A DNA stretch of 64,000 bases, taken from contig JAOPJZ010000001.1 in assembly GCA_025517525.1 (NCBI GenBank), positions 372,001 through 436,000 on the forward strand, read 5' to 3'. Below, one piece after another: positions 1 to 7,511 of this stretch. Position 1 is the first letter of the stretch. The number at the start of each line of letters is the position of its first letter. The stretch is from Natronosalvus hydrolyticus. GTDB taxonomy: Archaea; Halobacteriota; Halobacteria; Halobacteriales; Natrialbaceae. The notes beneath the pieces were generated by a model. That model was not told the origin of the DNA and did not search any database. It was given only the letters and a program-made list of their open reading frames with translations. The position numbers and the translations under genes were made by a program.

Positions 1-327
1 TTCGAACGTCGGATCATCTATCGAGGGAATGCCATCTTTGGGAACGCCCCCGCTGATGGTCTCCTCGCGAAGGGTTTCTGGCGGGTACTCGAGTGGCAGT
101 TGCTCGTCTGCGATGGGAATGTCGGTTTCTTCGAGGGCCGATTCGTCGGGACCGTCCGCCGTCGTCTCCCGAGTAGCCGACGCCCCGTCGCCCTCGGTGT
201 CGGTATCGCCGGCTGTTTCGTCGCTATCGTACAGCCCATCGTCGCTGTCGCCGAAACAGCCCGCCAGCCCGCCGAGGACCGTTCCGCCGGCTAGCGCAAG
301 GATGTGCCGCCTCGAGGGGCGTGACAT
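1..327 (-). CDS. DUF3179-type Tat lipoprotein, N-terminal part only
   Basis: The reading frame is open to the window edge, so only the first 109 residues are present and the C-terminal part lies outside. The start at 327 gives a twin-arginine-like n-region (SRPSRRHIL), a short hydrophobic stretch and a lipobox LAGC with Cys24, followed by an acidic Asp/Thr/Glu linker, which is typical of haloarchaeal lipoproteins anchored outside the cell. The last visible part (GGVPKDGIPSIDDPTF) matches what I remember as the opening of DUF3179 proteins. The function of that family is unknown. The another ATG at 337 is out of frame. The lipoprotein call is strong; the family call rests on a short motif. Confidence 0.75.
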   Translation of the reverse strand, partial: MSRPSRRHILALAGGTVLGGLAGCFGDSDDGLYDSDETAGDTDTEGDGASATRETTADGPDESALEETDIPIADEQLPLEYPPETLREETISGGVPKDGIPSIDDPTFE

Positions 328-662
328 ACGCCGACATAGGGCCCTCCTGTATGAGATGATGACGCGGATATGGGTGTGCGATGCACAGCCGTCACCGGTT
401 ATCTACCGGTCGAGGATAGCGATTCGAGAGTCTCGTTCGGTGATGTCCTCGAGTGAGAATGGTGTGCTGGGGTGCGTTGCCACCGACAAACCAGCTCAGC
501 ACGCTGCCAAATATCAACTGAAGCGTGAAACCGGACGCCTGCAATCGGTTTTGCGCATCCGTTCAGGTCTGGCAAACCACTCATACGGTCTGCTGTAACT
601 TTTTATTGGTGATTGCCCATACCGGGTCGGCAATCACCGGTAAGAGACGACAGTAAATCGTA
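328..662. other. Intergenic region with one strong hairpin
   Basis: No credible gene is seen between the truncated lipoprotein and the ferredoxin; frames open here are short and lack haloarchaeal codon bias. The region lies upstream of the lipoprotein and downstream of the ferredoxin, both on the minus strand. It contains the perfect 10-bp inverted repeat at 608-638 and an oligo-T run (about 599-607). Confidence 0.6.
608..638. repeat. Perfect 10-bp inverted repeat, copy A of a dispersed element
   Basis: GGTGATTGCC (608-617) and GGCAATCACC (629-638) are exact reverse complements separated by 11 nt. A related imperfect copy lies at 58484-58511. Both sit 22-24 nt past the stop codon of a minus-strand gene, which suggests a 3'-end processing or termination element, or a small dispersed repeat. 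Confidence 0.6.
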
Positions 663-998
663 TCAGTCGTCGGCCGCCGCCGTTTCCGAACCCGAATCGG
701 CCTCGAGGTCGCCTTCGATACTCGGGGGGTACTTGCCGCGCTCGAGTTTCAGGTCGCTGGTCGGGCGAGCCATACACGTCAACGCGTACCCTTCTGCCTC
801 GGCTTCGGTCAATCCGCGAGCTGCGGGCTGGGTGACCTCTCCCTCGAGAATTTCCGCCGAACAGGCCAGACACATCCCGACGCGGCAGGAGTACTCCTGG
901 GCGATTCCTTCCTCGAGACAGCGGCTGAGAATCGTTTCTTTGTCCGAACAGGTGATGGTCTCGCCGGTCCCCACAAACTCGACGGTGTACTCGGTCAT
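663..998 (-). CDS. 2Fe-2S ferredoxin
   Basis: A 111-residue soluble electron carrier of the plant-type [2Fe-2S] family. The cluster ligands are visible as Cys38, Cys43 and Cys46 (C-x4-C-x2-C) plus Cys75, the spacing expected for the beta-grasp ferredoxin fold. The C-terminus is an acidic tail. It is shorter than the classical ~128-residue halobacterial ferredoxin, which has an acidic N-terminal insertion that this protein lacks, so it is probably a paralogue serving a specific oxidoreductase. The next gene, divergent, encodes a flavoprotein of the geranylgeranyl reductase family. A partnership with it is plausible but inferred only from position. The stop codon lies inside an 18-nt motif shared with the gene ending at 5585. 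Confidence 0.9.
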   Translation of the reverse strand: MTEYTVEFVGTGETITCSDKETILSRCLEEGIAQEYSCRVGMCLACSAEILEGEVTQPAARGLTEAEAEGYALTCMARPTSDLKLERGKYPPSIEGDLEADSGSETAAADD

Positions 999-1137
999 GC
1001 TCGCGGCTACGACAGATGGGTGTAAAACTCTTTATTCCCTATTTGTTGGGATGGAAAGGACATATTGGGCCTCATTCGAACGAATCTGCAGGCACGCAGG
1101 AAAAACGTTTTCTTGACGGGGTGAACAGAGACGAGTT

Positions 1138-2544
1138 ATGAGCAGTATGGAGCAGTCGGCGTCGACGACGGCGGATCGAAATCTTTCGCCTGACGTCGTT
1201 GTCGTTGGTGCCGGTACGGCAGGATGTTATGCGGCTGCCACCGTCGCCAACGCCGGCTACGACGTGGTCGTAATTGAGCGGAAAACGGAGGAAGAAGCCG
1301 GGCATATCGCCTGTGGAGACGCGTTGAAGGGGGCCGATGCCTTCCCCGAAGCAATCCCGAAATCCCGGATTCAATCGGCGTTCACGAACACCGACGTCGA
1401 CCACGGGCGCTTTGAAATCCCACAGGAAGATACCGTCCTCGAGATTCCGGTTCCCGGCGAACTCGCCGTCATCGACCGATGGGAGTACGGGCGCAAGATC
1501 ATCGAGGGTGCCGACGACGCTGGAGCGGACTTTCACTACGACACGGTCGTCCAGGACGTCGTGCAAGCCGACGACGGCCGCGTGACGGGTGTCAAAGCCA
1601 TGTCTCGTGGGACACCGCTTTCGTACGAAGCCGACCTCGTTATCGACGGTGCTGGCTCGCTGTCCGTACTCCAGGACAAAGTCGACTTCTCGAACTCCAC
1701 CTTCGACACCAACGTCAACTACTCGCAGTTCTGTTCGGCCTACCGGGAAATCGTTCACGTCGACGAACCGGTCGAGTGGTCCGACGCACTCGTGTTCAAG
1801 CCCACCGAGCGTGCCGCAGGCTATCTCTGGTATTTCCCTCGCACCGAGACTGAGATCAACGCCGGCCTGGGCTTTCAGATGACCGAACAGCCCATGCAAC
1901 TCGTCGAGGACCTCAAACGCGACCTGCGAAATCGACCGGAGTTCACCGGCGCGCGCGTCGAAGACAAACTCGGCGCGGCCCTGCCGACCCGCCGACCGTA
2001 CGACTCGGCCGTCCACCCCGGCTTTGTCGCCGTCGGTGACGCCGCAGGCCACGTCAACCCAACTACCGGCGGCGGCATCGCTGGTGCCGCCTACGCCGGC
2101 AAGTACGCTGCCGAACAGGCTATCGAAGGCCTCGAGAACGGCTCCCTCGACGAGGAAACCCTCTGGCGATACAACGAACGCGTCATGGACCACTACGGCG
2201 GCCGGTACGCCGCCCTCGACGTTTACAACATCCTGTCGACGGCCGTCGACGTTGATGACCTCATGGGCCTGCTCGCGGCCATGCCCGGCGACAAACTCGC
2301 CGAAGCCCTCTATTCGGGCAGCACCGATATCGGTCTGAAACTCAAAATCGAGGCGTTGCTCAAGAGTCGCGGTCACTGGGGCACCATCTGGAACCTCTAT
2401 CAGACCAAACGCCGGGCCGACGAGATCATGGCCCACTACGAGAACTACCCCTCGAGTCCCGAGGCCTTCGAGGCGTGGCAGGCCGAACGCGACGAGTTGA
2501 TGGAATCGGTGTACGAGACGACTGGCGCGGATCCGAAGTACTAA
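1138..2544 (+). CDS. Geranylgeranyl reductase family FAD-dependent oxidoreductase
   Basis: A 468-residue flavoprotein. An N-terminal Rossmann motif GAGTAG (residues 24-29) follows a short disordered leader. The family motif around HIACGDALKG is near residue 57, and the second FAD motif GDAAGHVNPTTGGGI begins near residue 300. Members of this family hydrogenate geranylgeranyl chains of archaeal ether lipids or related isoprenoids such as menaquinone side chains. The closest type cannot be decided from sequence reading alone. The start is the ATG at 1138; a second in-frame ATG follows three codons later. The neighbouring divergent ferredoxin is a candidate electron donor, since archaeal reductases of this family can use ferredoxin. 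Confidence 0.85.
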   Translation: MSSMEQSASTTADRNLSPDVVVVGAGTAGCYAAATVANAGYDVVVIERKTEEEAGHIACGDALKGADAFPEAIPKSRIQSAFTNTDVDHGRFEIPQEDTVLEIPVPGELAVIDRWEYGRKIIEGADDAGADFHYDTVVQDVVQADDGRVTGVKAMSRGTPLSYEADLVIDGAGSLSVLQDKVDFSNSTFDTNVNYSQFCSAYREIVHVDEPVEWSDALVFKPTERAAGYLWYFPRTETEINAGLGFQMTEQPMQLVEDLKRDLRNRPEFTGARVEDKLGAALPTRRPYDSAVHPGFVAVGDAAGHVNPTTGGGIAGAAYAGKYAAEQAIEGLENGSLDEETLWRYNERVMDHYGGRYAALDVYNILSTAVDVDDLMGLLAAMPGDKLAEALYSGSTDIGLKLKIEALLKSRGHWGTIWNLYQTKRRADEIMAHYENYPSSPEAFEAWQAERDELMESVYETTGADPKY

Positions 2545-2983
2545 CCACGACCTTTTGCACTGTAGTCTGCTGCGCTGACGGCTTCGCCGCACAGCGCAGC
2601 GTCCCTCGGCAAAAGCTCGACCAAAAGCCACGGAAGACGGTTCCATTCGCTCCGCTCACGGACTGTGACTTCCGAGTTCTCACTCGTGTTGCTCGCGAGA
2701 ACACTCCTCCTTCCGTTCCGTGACCACCGCGCCACTCCACGTCAGTCGTCGGCCCGCTCGCTCACTGACTCACGGGCGCTGCCCGTTCGTCCCTTCGCGG
2801 CGCTTCGCGCCGCGCTACCGTTCGCTCGCGGGCATCGTCTGTGCGGCCCCTGCCCTCCCCCGGAGCGTGCCCCTCTCGCTGTCGCTCGAGGGACACGCTT
2901 GGCCATCGAAACGAGGCGTCTGCACAAACGGGCCAGTGGGGTCTGCAGAACCCGACCCGTTACCAGTCTGGTTGCACAAACAG
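2545..2983. other. Gene-free region rich in hairpins
   Basis: This region lies between two convergent genes. I see no coding frame with acidic haloarchaeal character. Nested hairpins are clear: GCTGCGCTG (2569-2577) pairs with CAGCGCAGC (2592-2600) around an inner CGGC-TTC-GCCG, CGGGC-GCT-GCCCG lies at 2773-2785, and an 8-bp stem closed by TTC lies at 2796-2814. The repeated TTC loops suggest termination structures or decayed repeats. Confidence 0.55.
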
Positions 2984-4267
2984 TTACCGGCCCGGCTGCT
3001 CGAGGCTTACACGCTCGATTGCACCAGCAAGGACATCGATACCGTGGCGAAGACTGGCTTCATCGACGTCGAACGTCGAGGTGTGATGGCCACCTGGGTG
3101 GTCCGTTCCGACGCCAATATAACACGCCAGGCCGCCGTTTTCTTGCACCCGTTCCATCAGGAAGGTCGCATCTTCGCTGCCGCCCAGTTTATCGCGCTCG
3201 AGCACACGTTCGACCCCCTCGGTTTTGCCGGCGACGTCGGCCACAATTGAAACGAGTCCCTGGTCGCTCGTCGCACTGGGGGCTTCGGCACCGAGTTCGA
3301 CCTCGAGTTCACACTCGTGCATCTCGGCAGCGGACTCGAGTACCCGCGTCCCCTTCTCACGCATGTACTCCATCAGTTCCGTCGTCTCGCCTCGAACCTC
3401 CGCGACGAGTCTCGCTTCTTCGGCGATGATATTTGCTGCGGATCCCCCTTCAATAACGCCGGCGTTGACTCGCGTTTCTCCCTCGGAATGCCGCGGAATC
3501 GCGTACAGGTTCTGGACGGCTGTCGCGAGCGCCTGGTTCGCGTTGCGTCCCTCTTCGGGTCGAGCGCCGGCGTGGGAAGGTTCGCCGAAGAAGGTCGCCT
3601 CGAGGTGGGCCACGGCGAGGAAGCCGTCGATACCGGCGACGATTTCACCCGTCGGATGGTCGAGCCCGATGTGCATCGCGAGCAGGTAGTCGACGTCCTC
3701 GATGTGTTCGCTTTCGGCCATCGACTTGCCGCCCCCGATAACCTCTTCGGCTGGCTGGAAAAAGACCTTCAGCGTCCCCGAAAAGTCGCTATCCGCAATC
3801 GCGTCGATGACGCCGAGACCGATGGTCGCGTGGGCATCGTGCCCGCAGGCGTGCATCGCCCCCTCGTGTTCGGAGCGAAAGCCCATTTCCGCGGGTTCGT
3901 GGCCCGCACCCTCGGATTCGGCTCGTGGAAGGCCATCGATGTCCACGCGAAGTCCGACTGTGGGTCCTTCGCCCCGGTGGAGGACGGCAACCGCGCCGGT
4001 GTACCCTCCCTCGAGTGATTCGAGCACATCGGCGTCGATATCGTACGCGCTCGCTCGCTCGTACCAGGCGTCGAGTTCGGCCTCGTCAGGAACGGCCAGG
4101 CGGTGCTCGCCGGCGATGGCATCCGGCCCGACGTACAGTTCGTCGATGTCGGCCTCGAGTTCCTCGAGGGCTTCGACGATGCGGGTAGTCGTGTAAAACT
4201 CCCGCCAGGCGGGTTCGGGTTTGCGGTGCAGGTCTCGACGCAACGAAACGAGTGTGTCGTCGTCCAT
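2984..4267 (-). CDS. M20-family amidohydrolase
   Basis: A 427-residue zinc-type amidohydrolase of the M20D group (N-acyl amino acid or IAA-amino acid hydrolases). Conserved metal-site segments are visible: LRVDIDGLP (about 106-114), MHACGHDAH with Cys141 and His143, PAEEVIGGG, and a C-terminal GTDHPGGHHTSTFDVD segment. There is no signal peptide, so it is cytosolic. The likely reaction is removal of an acyl or amide group from an N-acyl amino acid; the substrate cannot be read from sequence. An insertion rich in acidic residues (about 40-90) replaces the usual short linker. The gene faces the flavoprotein gene across a structured intergenic region. Confidence 0.88.
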   Translation of the reverse strand: MDDDTLVSLRRDLHRKPEPAWREFYTTTRIVEALEELEADIDELYVGPDAIAGEHRLAVPDEAELDAWYERASAYDIDADVLESLEGGYTGAVAVLHRGEGPTVGLRVDIDGLPRAESEGAGHEPAEMGFRSEHEGAMHACGHDAHATIGLGVIDAIADSDFSGTLKVFFQPAEEVIGGGKSMAESEHIEDVDYLLAMHIGLDHPTGEIVAGIDGFLAVAHLEATFFGEPSHAGARPEEGRNANQALATAVQNLYAIPRHSEGETRVNAGVIEGGSAANIIAEEARLVAEVRGETTELMEYMREKGTRVLESAAEMHECELEVELGAEAPSATSDQGLVSIVADVAGKTEGVERVLERDKLGGSEDATFLMERVQENGGLACYIGVGTDHPGGHHTSTFDVDEASLRHGIDVLAGAIERVSLEQPGR

Positions 4268-4394
4268 ACGAGGGTGTTGGTGGCGGGACTAAAAGCAGTA
4301 GTGGAGACGGAAGAGGCCGGTGCCGAAAACCGATCAATTCGGAACCAGCGACGTGTGGTCCGCGCTTTGAGCGGTCTGGCAAACCTACTGCGAT

Positions 4395-5405
4395 TTACAG
4401 AAGAACGTTCGTGACGCCCGTGCTTTCGAGAAGCATCCAGCCGACAAACAGCACGTAGACGCCGATCAGTAGCCAGGCTTCCGTGTTTGTGAGTTCGAAG
4501 TCAGTTCGGGCCGCCGCGAACACGAATATCGTTGCAACCACGAGAAAGCCCATGAGCGGTGCCGCGACGCCGAAATCGACCGGCGTCGCCCCAGCCAGGA
4601 GGATGCCAACGGGGATGGCGACGAGCAAGTCGAAGATGTTACTCCCGAAGACGTTGGCCAGACTGATCGTGGAATCGCCGGACCTCGAGGCACGAACGCT
4701 GATGATCGCGTCGGGGAGACTGGTCGCGGCCGCGATGATGGTTATCCCCCACAGGAACGATGGCGTGTCGAAGTAAATGCCGAGGTCGACGGCCGCACCG
4801 ACGAGTATCTCAACCCCGACGAGGATGGCCAGGAGAGACAGCGCCAGCGTCGCCCACTGTTTGAGTACGTCGATCTCGGGTGGGGATAGGTCGGCCTGGT
4901 AGTCGGCCGCCTCCTGGTACTGAATGAAAATATACAGCCCGTACAACGCTAACGGAAACAGCGCGAGCAACCGCGTGATTTCACCGAACAGCGGTCCCTC
5001 GTCGCTGGGAAAATAGATGACCGCCAGACTGAACGTCAGGAGAAGGGTCGCGACGGCGATGATATAGAACTGAGCCTCGCGATAGACCAACGCGCGATTC
5101 GACTCCAGCGTCTCGCGATGGACGAGCGCTGCCACCGCTGGAATCAACAACACGTTGAACAGCGCCGAACCAACGATTGCGGCGACGCCGAGTTCGAACT
5201 CACCGTAGCGAAGCGTGGCGATGACCACACTCGCGATTTCCGGAAAACTCGAGCCAATGGCGGTGAGAATTGAGCCCTGTACGATAGCAGGAAGGCCATA
5301 ATATAAGGCCAACCGGTCTGTGGCGGTCTCGAGGGCGATGCTTCCCCACCAGATTATCGCCGTTGCTGCACCGACGAGGACGGCAAGCCACAGCAACGTG
5401 TACAT
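4395..5405 (-). CDS. Sodium/calcium exchanger (CaCA) family membrane protein
   Basis: A 336-residue integral membrane protein with about ten hydrophobic segments in two homologous halves. Both alpha-repeats are recognisable: GSSFPEIASV in the first half with GSALFN downstream, and ATSLPDAIISV with NVFGSNIFD in the second. These form the ion-binding site of cation/Ca2+ exchangers. It should exchange Na+ or H+ for Ca2+ or another cation across the cytoplasmic membrane. The direction and ion cannot be told from sequence. The length agrees with prokaryotic single-chain members. The gene appears to be transcribed alone. Confidence 0.9.
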   Translation of the reverse strand: MYTLLWLAVLVGAATAIIWWGSIALETATDRLALYYGLPAIVQGSILTAIGSSFPEIASVVIATLRYGEFELGVAAIVGSALFNVLLIPAVAALVHRETLESNRALVYREAQFYIIAVATLLLTFSLAVIYFPSDEGPLFGEITRLLALFPLALYGLYIFIQYQEAADYQADLSPPEIDVLKQWATLALSLLAILVGVEILVGAAVDLGIYFDTPSFLWGITIIAAATSLPDAIISVRASRSGDSTISLANVFGSNIFDLLVAIPVGILLAGATPVDFGVAAPLMGFLVVATIFVFAAARTDFELTNTEAWLLIGVYVLFVGWMLLESTGVTNVLL

Positions 5406-5584
5406 ACCACAACGACTGCGGTGGATCTAAAAGAATCCCATTGTCTCCATTGCGTCCGGCTTTCACTCCGTCTCGCGCGGGTCAAGTTTTGAGAGCGTAC
5501 TCAGAGAGAGGAACTGGAGTACTCGCTGTGTGTGCGTGATAGCTGGATCGGGCTGACAACCGTCACAGGGTACAGCAAATCGTA

Positions 5585-5923
5585 TCAGTTCCGTCCGCGT
5601 CCCATGCTGTGTATCTGTTCGACCTCGGCCTCGATGTGGACGGAATCGGGGAAGTTCTGGGAGGCGATGTTCCGTGCAAGGTTGTCGTGACCGTGAATCT
5701 CGAGTTCGCGGGTAAACACGGTGTAGGTCCAGGAACCGAACTTTCGGTCGTCGTCGGCGTGCAATCGCCGATGTTGTGGGACGGTATGGTCCTCCGGTGG
5801 ATGCGAGTGTGGACCTTTCAACGCTGCACCTTTCTTTTCTGCGCTCTGTTTGATGTCGTCGACGATGCTATCGAGGGCGTTCCGGTCGCCACTCTGGAGT
5901 GTGAGGCGGGTGACGAAGGTCAT
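5585..5923 (-). CDS. uS10-like ribosomal protein paralogue
   Basis: A 112-residue protein with the S10 fold pattern: an opening beta strand (VTRLTLQS), a helix (ALDSIVDDIKQSAEKKG), the loop with GPHSHPP, and the later strand and helix ending IEAEVEQI. The canonical archaeal rpsJ normally sits beside EF-1alpha, so this isolated gene is a second, divergent S10-like protein. The stretch HPPEDHTVPQHRRLHADDDRKFGSW is histidine-rich, as in the tRNA-facing loop of S10. A stress- or condition-specific ribosome role is possible but unproven. It is divergent from the NUDIX gene. Its stop codon sits in the 18-nt motif (5572-5589) shared with the ferredoxin gene. Confidence 0.75.
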   Translation of the reverse strand: MTFVTRLTLQSGDRNALDSIVDDIKQSAEKKGAALKGPHSHPPEDHTVPQHRRLHADDDRKFGSWTYTVFTRELEIHGHDNLARNIASQNFPDSVHIEAEVEQIHSMGRGRN

Positions 5924-6025
5924 TGTTGGTCTATTGGTGTGCGACCACGACAGAAAAAGCTGCTGAGATTGCTGTGGTCGGGACGGTCCGATATTCTCTT
6001 AACGTCCGGACTGTTAGTTGCGGTA

Positions 6026-6463
6026 ATGGCAGTTGAAGCTACGAGCGCAGGCGCAATCCTCTTCCGCGATACGCGGGGCCGGCGCGAGTATCTTCTACTC
6101 AAGAGCCGCCCGGGCGACTGGGAGTTTCCGAAGGGCGGTGTCGAAGGAGATGAAGAACTACAGCAGACGGCTATCCGCGAAATCAAGGAAGAGGCAGGTA
6201 TCGACCAGTTTAGACTACTCGACGGCTTTCGCGAAGACTACAGTTACGTCTTCGAAGCGAACGGCACGACGATCCACAAGACCGTTCACCTGTTCGTCGC
6301 GAAATCCTACGAGGCAAGCGCGGAGCTCTCGAGAGAACATCGCGACCTGCAGTGGCGCGATTACGAACAGGCGGTCAACACTGTCACACAGGATGGCCCA
6401 CGCGAAATCCTCGAACAGGCCCACGAGTACCTCGACGACCTCGCCGAAGCAGACGAGATCTGA
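6026..6463 (+). CDS. NUDIX hydrolase, Ap4A-hydrolase-like
   Basis: A 145-residue protein starting at ATG 6026. A longer in-frame extension upstream runs antisense to the uS10-like gene and is rejected. The NUDIX box G-x5-E-x7-RE-x2-EE-x-G is intact (GGVEGDE then REIKEEAGI), and the region before it (LLLKSRPGDWEFPKGG) matches bis(5'-nucleosyl)-tetraphosphatases. The expected reaction is hydrolysis of dinucleoside polyphosphates or other NDP-X compounds in the cytosol. A TATA-like CTCTTAAC lies about 27 nt before the ATG, consistent with a leaderless mRNA. Confidence 0.88.
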   Translation: MAVEATSAGAILFRDTRGRREYLLLKSRPGDWEFPKGGVEGDEELQQTAIREIKEEAGIDQFRLLDGFREDYSYVFEANGTTIHKTVHLFVAKSYEASAELSREHRDLQWRDYEQAVNTVTQDGPREILEQAHEYLDDLAEADEI

Positions 6464-6723
6464 CAGGTCAGTCCACCCCGTTTTTCAGGGGTCTCGAGCG
6501 ACATCTTTACTCACGCACTGACACACTTGTTCGTAACTACTCTCTTCGTATCATAGCACTATTTATACTGGAGTATATGCAGGTACGTTCTAAGACCGAC
6601 GTTGACCTCCTTCGTTCTAAAGTCGTCGCTTACACTGTTCCAGGGTTATTTTCAGTAGGTGTCAGTATCGTCCTCCACTAGTATCATCGTTTCAGGAACA
6701 TCACTTCGAATATATGTCTGACG

Positions 6724-6736
6724 TTAAATATATAAG
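6724..6736 (+). promoter_or_regulatory. TATA box of the DUF4013 gene
   Basis: The AT-rich stretch TTAAATATATAAG is a strong archaeal TATA element 32-44 nt before ATG 6768. Its position decides the start codon, because the upstream in-frame ATG at 6714 would put the promoter inside the gene. Confidence 0.65.
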
Positions 6737-6767
6737 AATAGCGTGTGTTGATGCCGGTGGTTACACC

Positions 6768-7457
6768 ATGTTAGAAGATGGCTTATCGTACCCAGCACGC
6801 GGTGACTGGATCGGACGAATACTCATCGGGACGGTCCTTGGTTTTCTCTCGTTCCTGTTAATTCCGGCGTTCCTGGTCGGCGGATACCTGATGCGCGTCC
6901 TCGAGAAAACCGTCGCAGGAGAAGATGAACCCCCTGAGTTCGAGGACTGGGGTGACCTTCTGGTAAAGGGTGTCGTAGCTTCGATTATCGGGTTCGTGTA
7001 TGCGCTCGTTCCGACGATTCTGTACTCACTTATTGTGGGGACGCTCATCAGTGGAGGGGCGCTCCTTGGTGGTGATGGCGGTGGCTTACTCGCTGGACTC
7101 GGAATTATGACCTTGCTCGCGTACATCCCGTTGATGTTCATCATCCTGTATATCGTTCCGGCGGCATTGACGAACTACGCCGTCGAAGGTTCGATCGGGG
7201 CCGCGTTCGACATCGGCACGATCAAACCCGTCGTCCTCAGCATGGATTACCTGCTAGCGATGCTCATGCCCGTGGTTGTCGCCATCGGCGTCAACATCGT
7301 TGCGAGCGTGCTGGCGATCACCGTTGTGGGACTGCTACTCGTGCCGTTCCTGTATTTCTACATGTACGTGGCCGTCTTCCGCATGTTCGGGATCGCGTTC
7401 GCGAACACCAGCCAGACATCGGTCAGTGGGTCGCGTACCTCGGCATCTGCGCTGTAA
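6768..7457 (+). CDS. DUF4013 membrane protein
   Basis: A 229-residue polytopic membrane protein with about five hydrophobic segments after a short amphipathic start (MLEDGLSYPARGDWIGRI). The N-terminal pattern with FLLIPAFLVGGYLMRVLE and the following EPPEFEDWGDLL match DUF4013, a family of unknown function common in methanogens and haloarchaea. The start is chosen at 6768 from the TATA box at 6724-6736. No enzymatic motif is seen. Its neighbours do not suggest a role. The family call is fairly safe and the function is unknown. Confidence 0.8.
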   Translation: MLEDGLSYPARGDWIGRILIGTVLGFLSFLLIPAFLVGGYLMRVLEKTVAGEDEPPEFEDWGDLLVKGVVASIIGFVYALVPTILYSLIVGTLISGGALLGGDGGGLLAGLGIMTLLAYIPLMFIILYIVPAALTNYAVEGSIGAAFDIGTIKPVVLSMDYLLAMLMPVVVAIGVNIVASVLAITVVGLLLVPFLYFYMYVAVFRMFGIAFANTSQTSVSGSRTSASAL

Positions 7458-7511
7458 TCCGGTTTACCCGTTGTCAGCAATCCTTTTTTCGACGCCACGC
7501 GAACCATAGCC

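Noticed and set aside
1072..2646. 524-codon open frame on the minus strand
   Set aside because: It is antisense to the flavoprotein gene, with the mirror pattern of GC-rich haloarchaeal codon use and no family match.
6714..6767. Upstream start for the DUF4013 gene
   Set aside because: The added codons cover a strong TATA box, so the start at 6768 is preferred.
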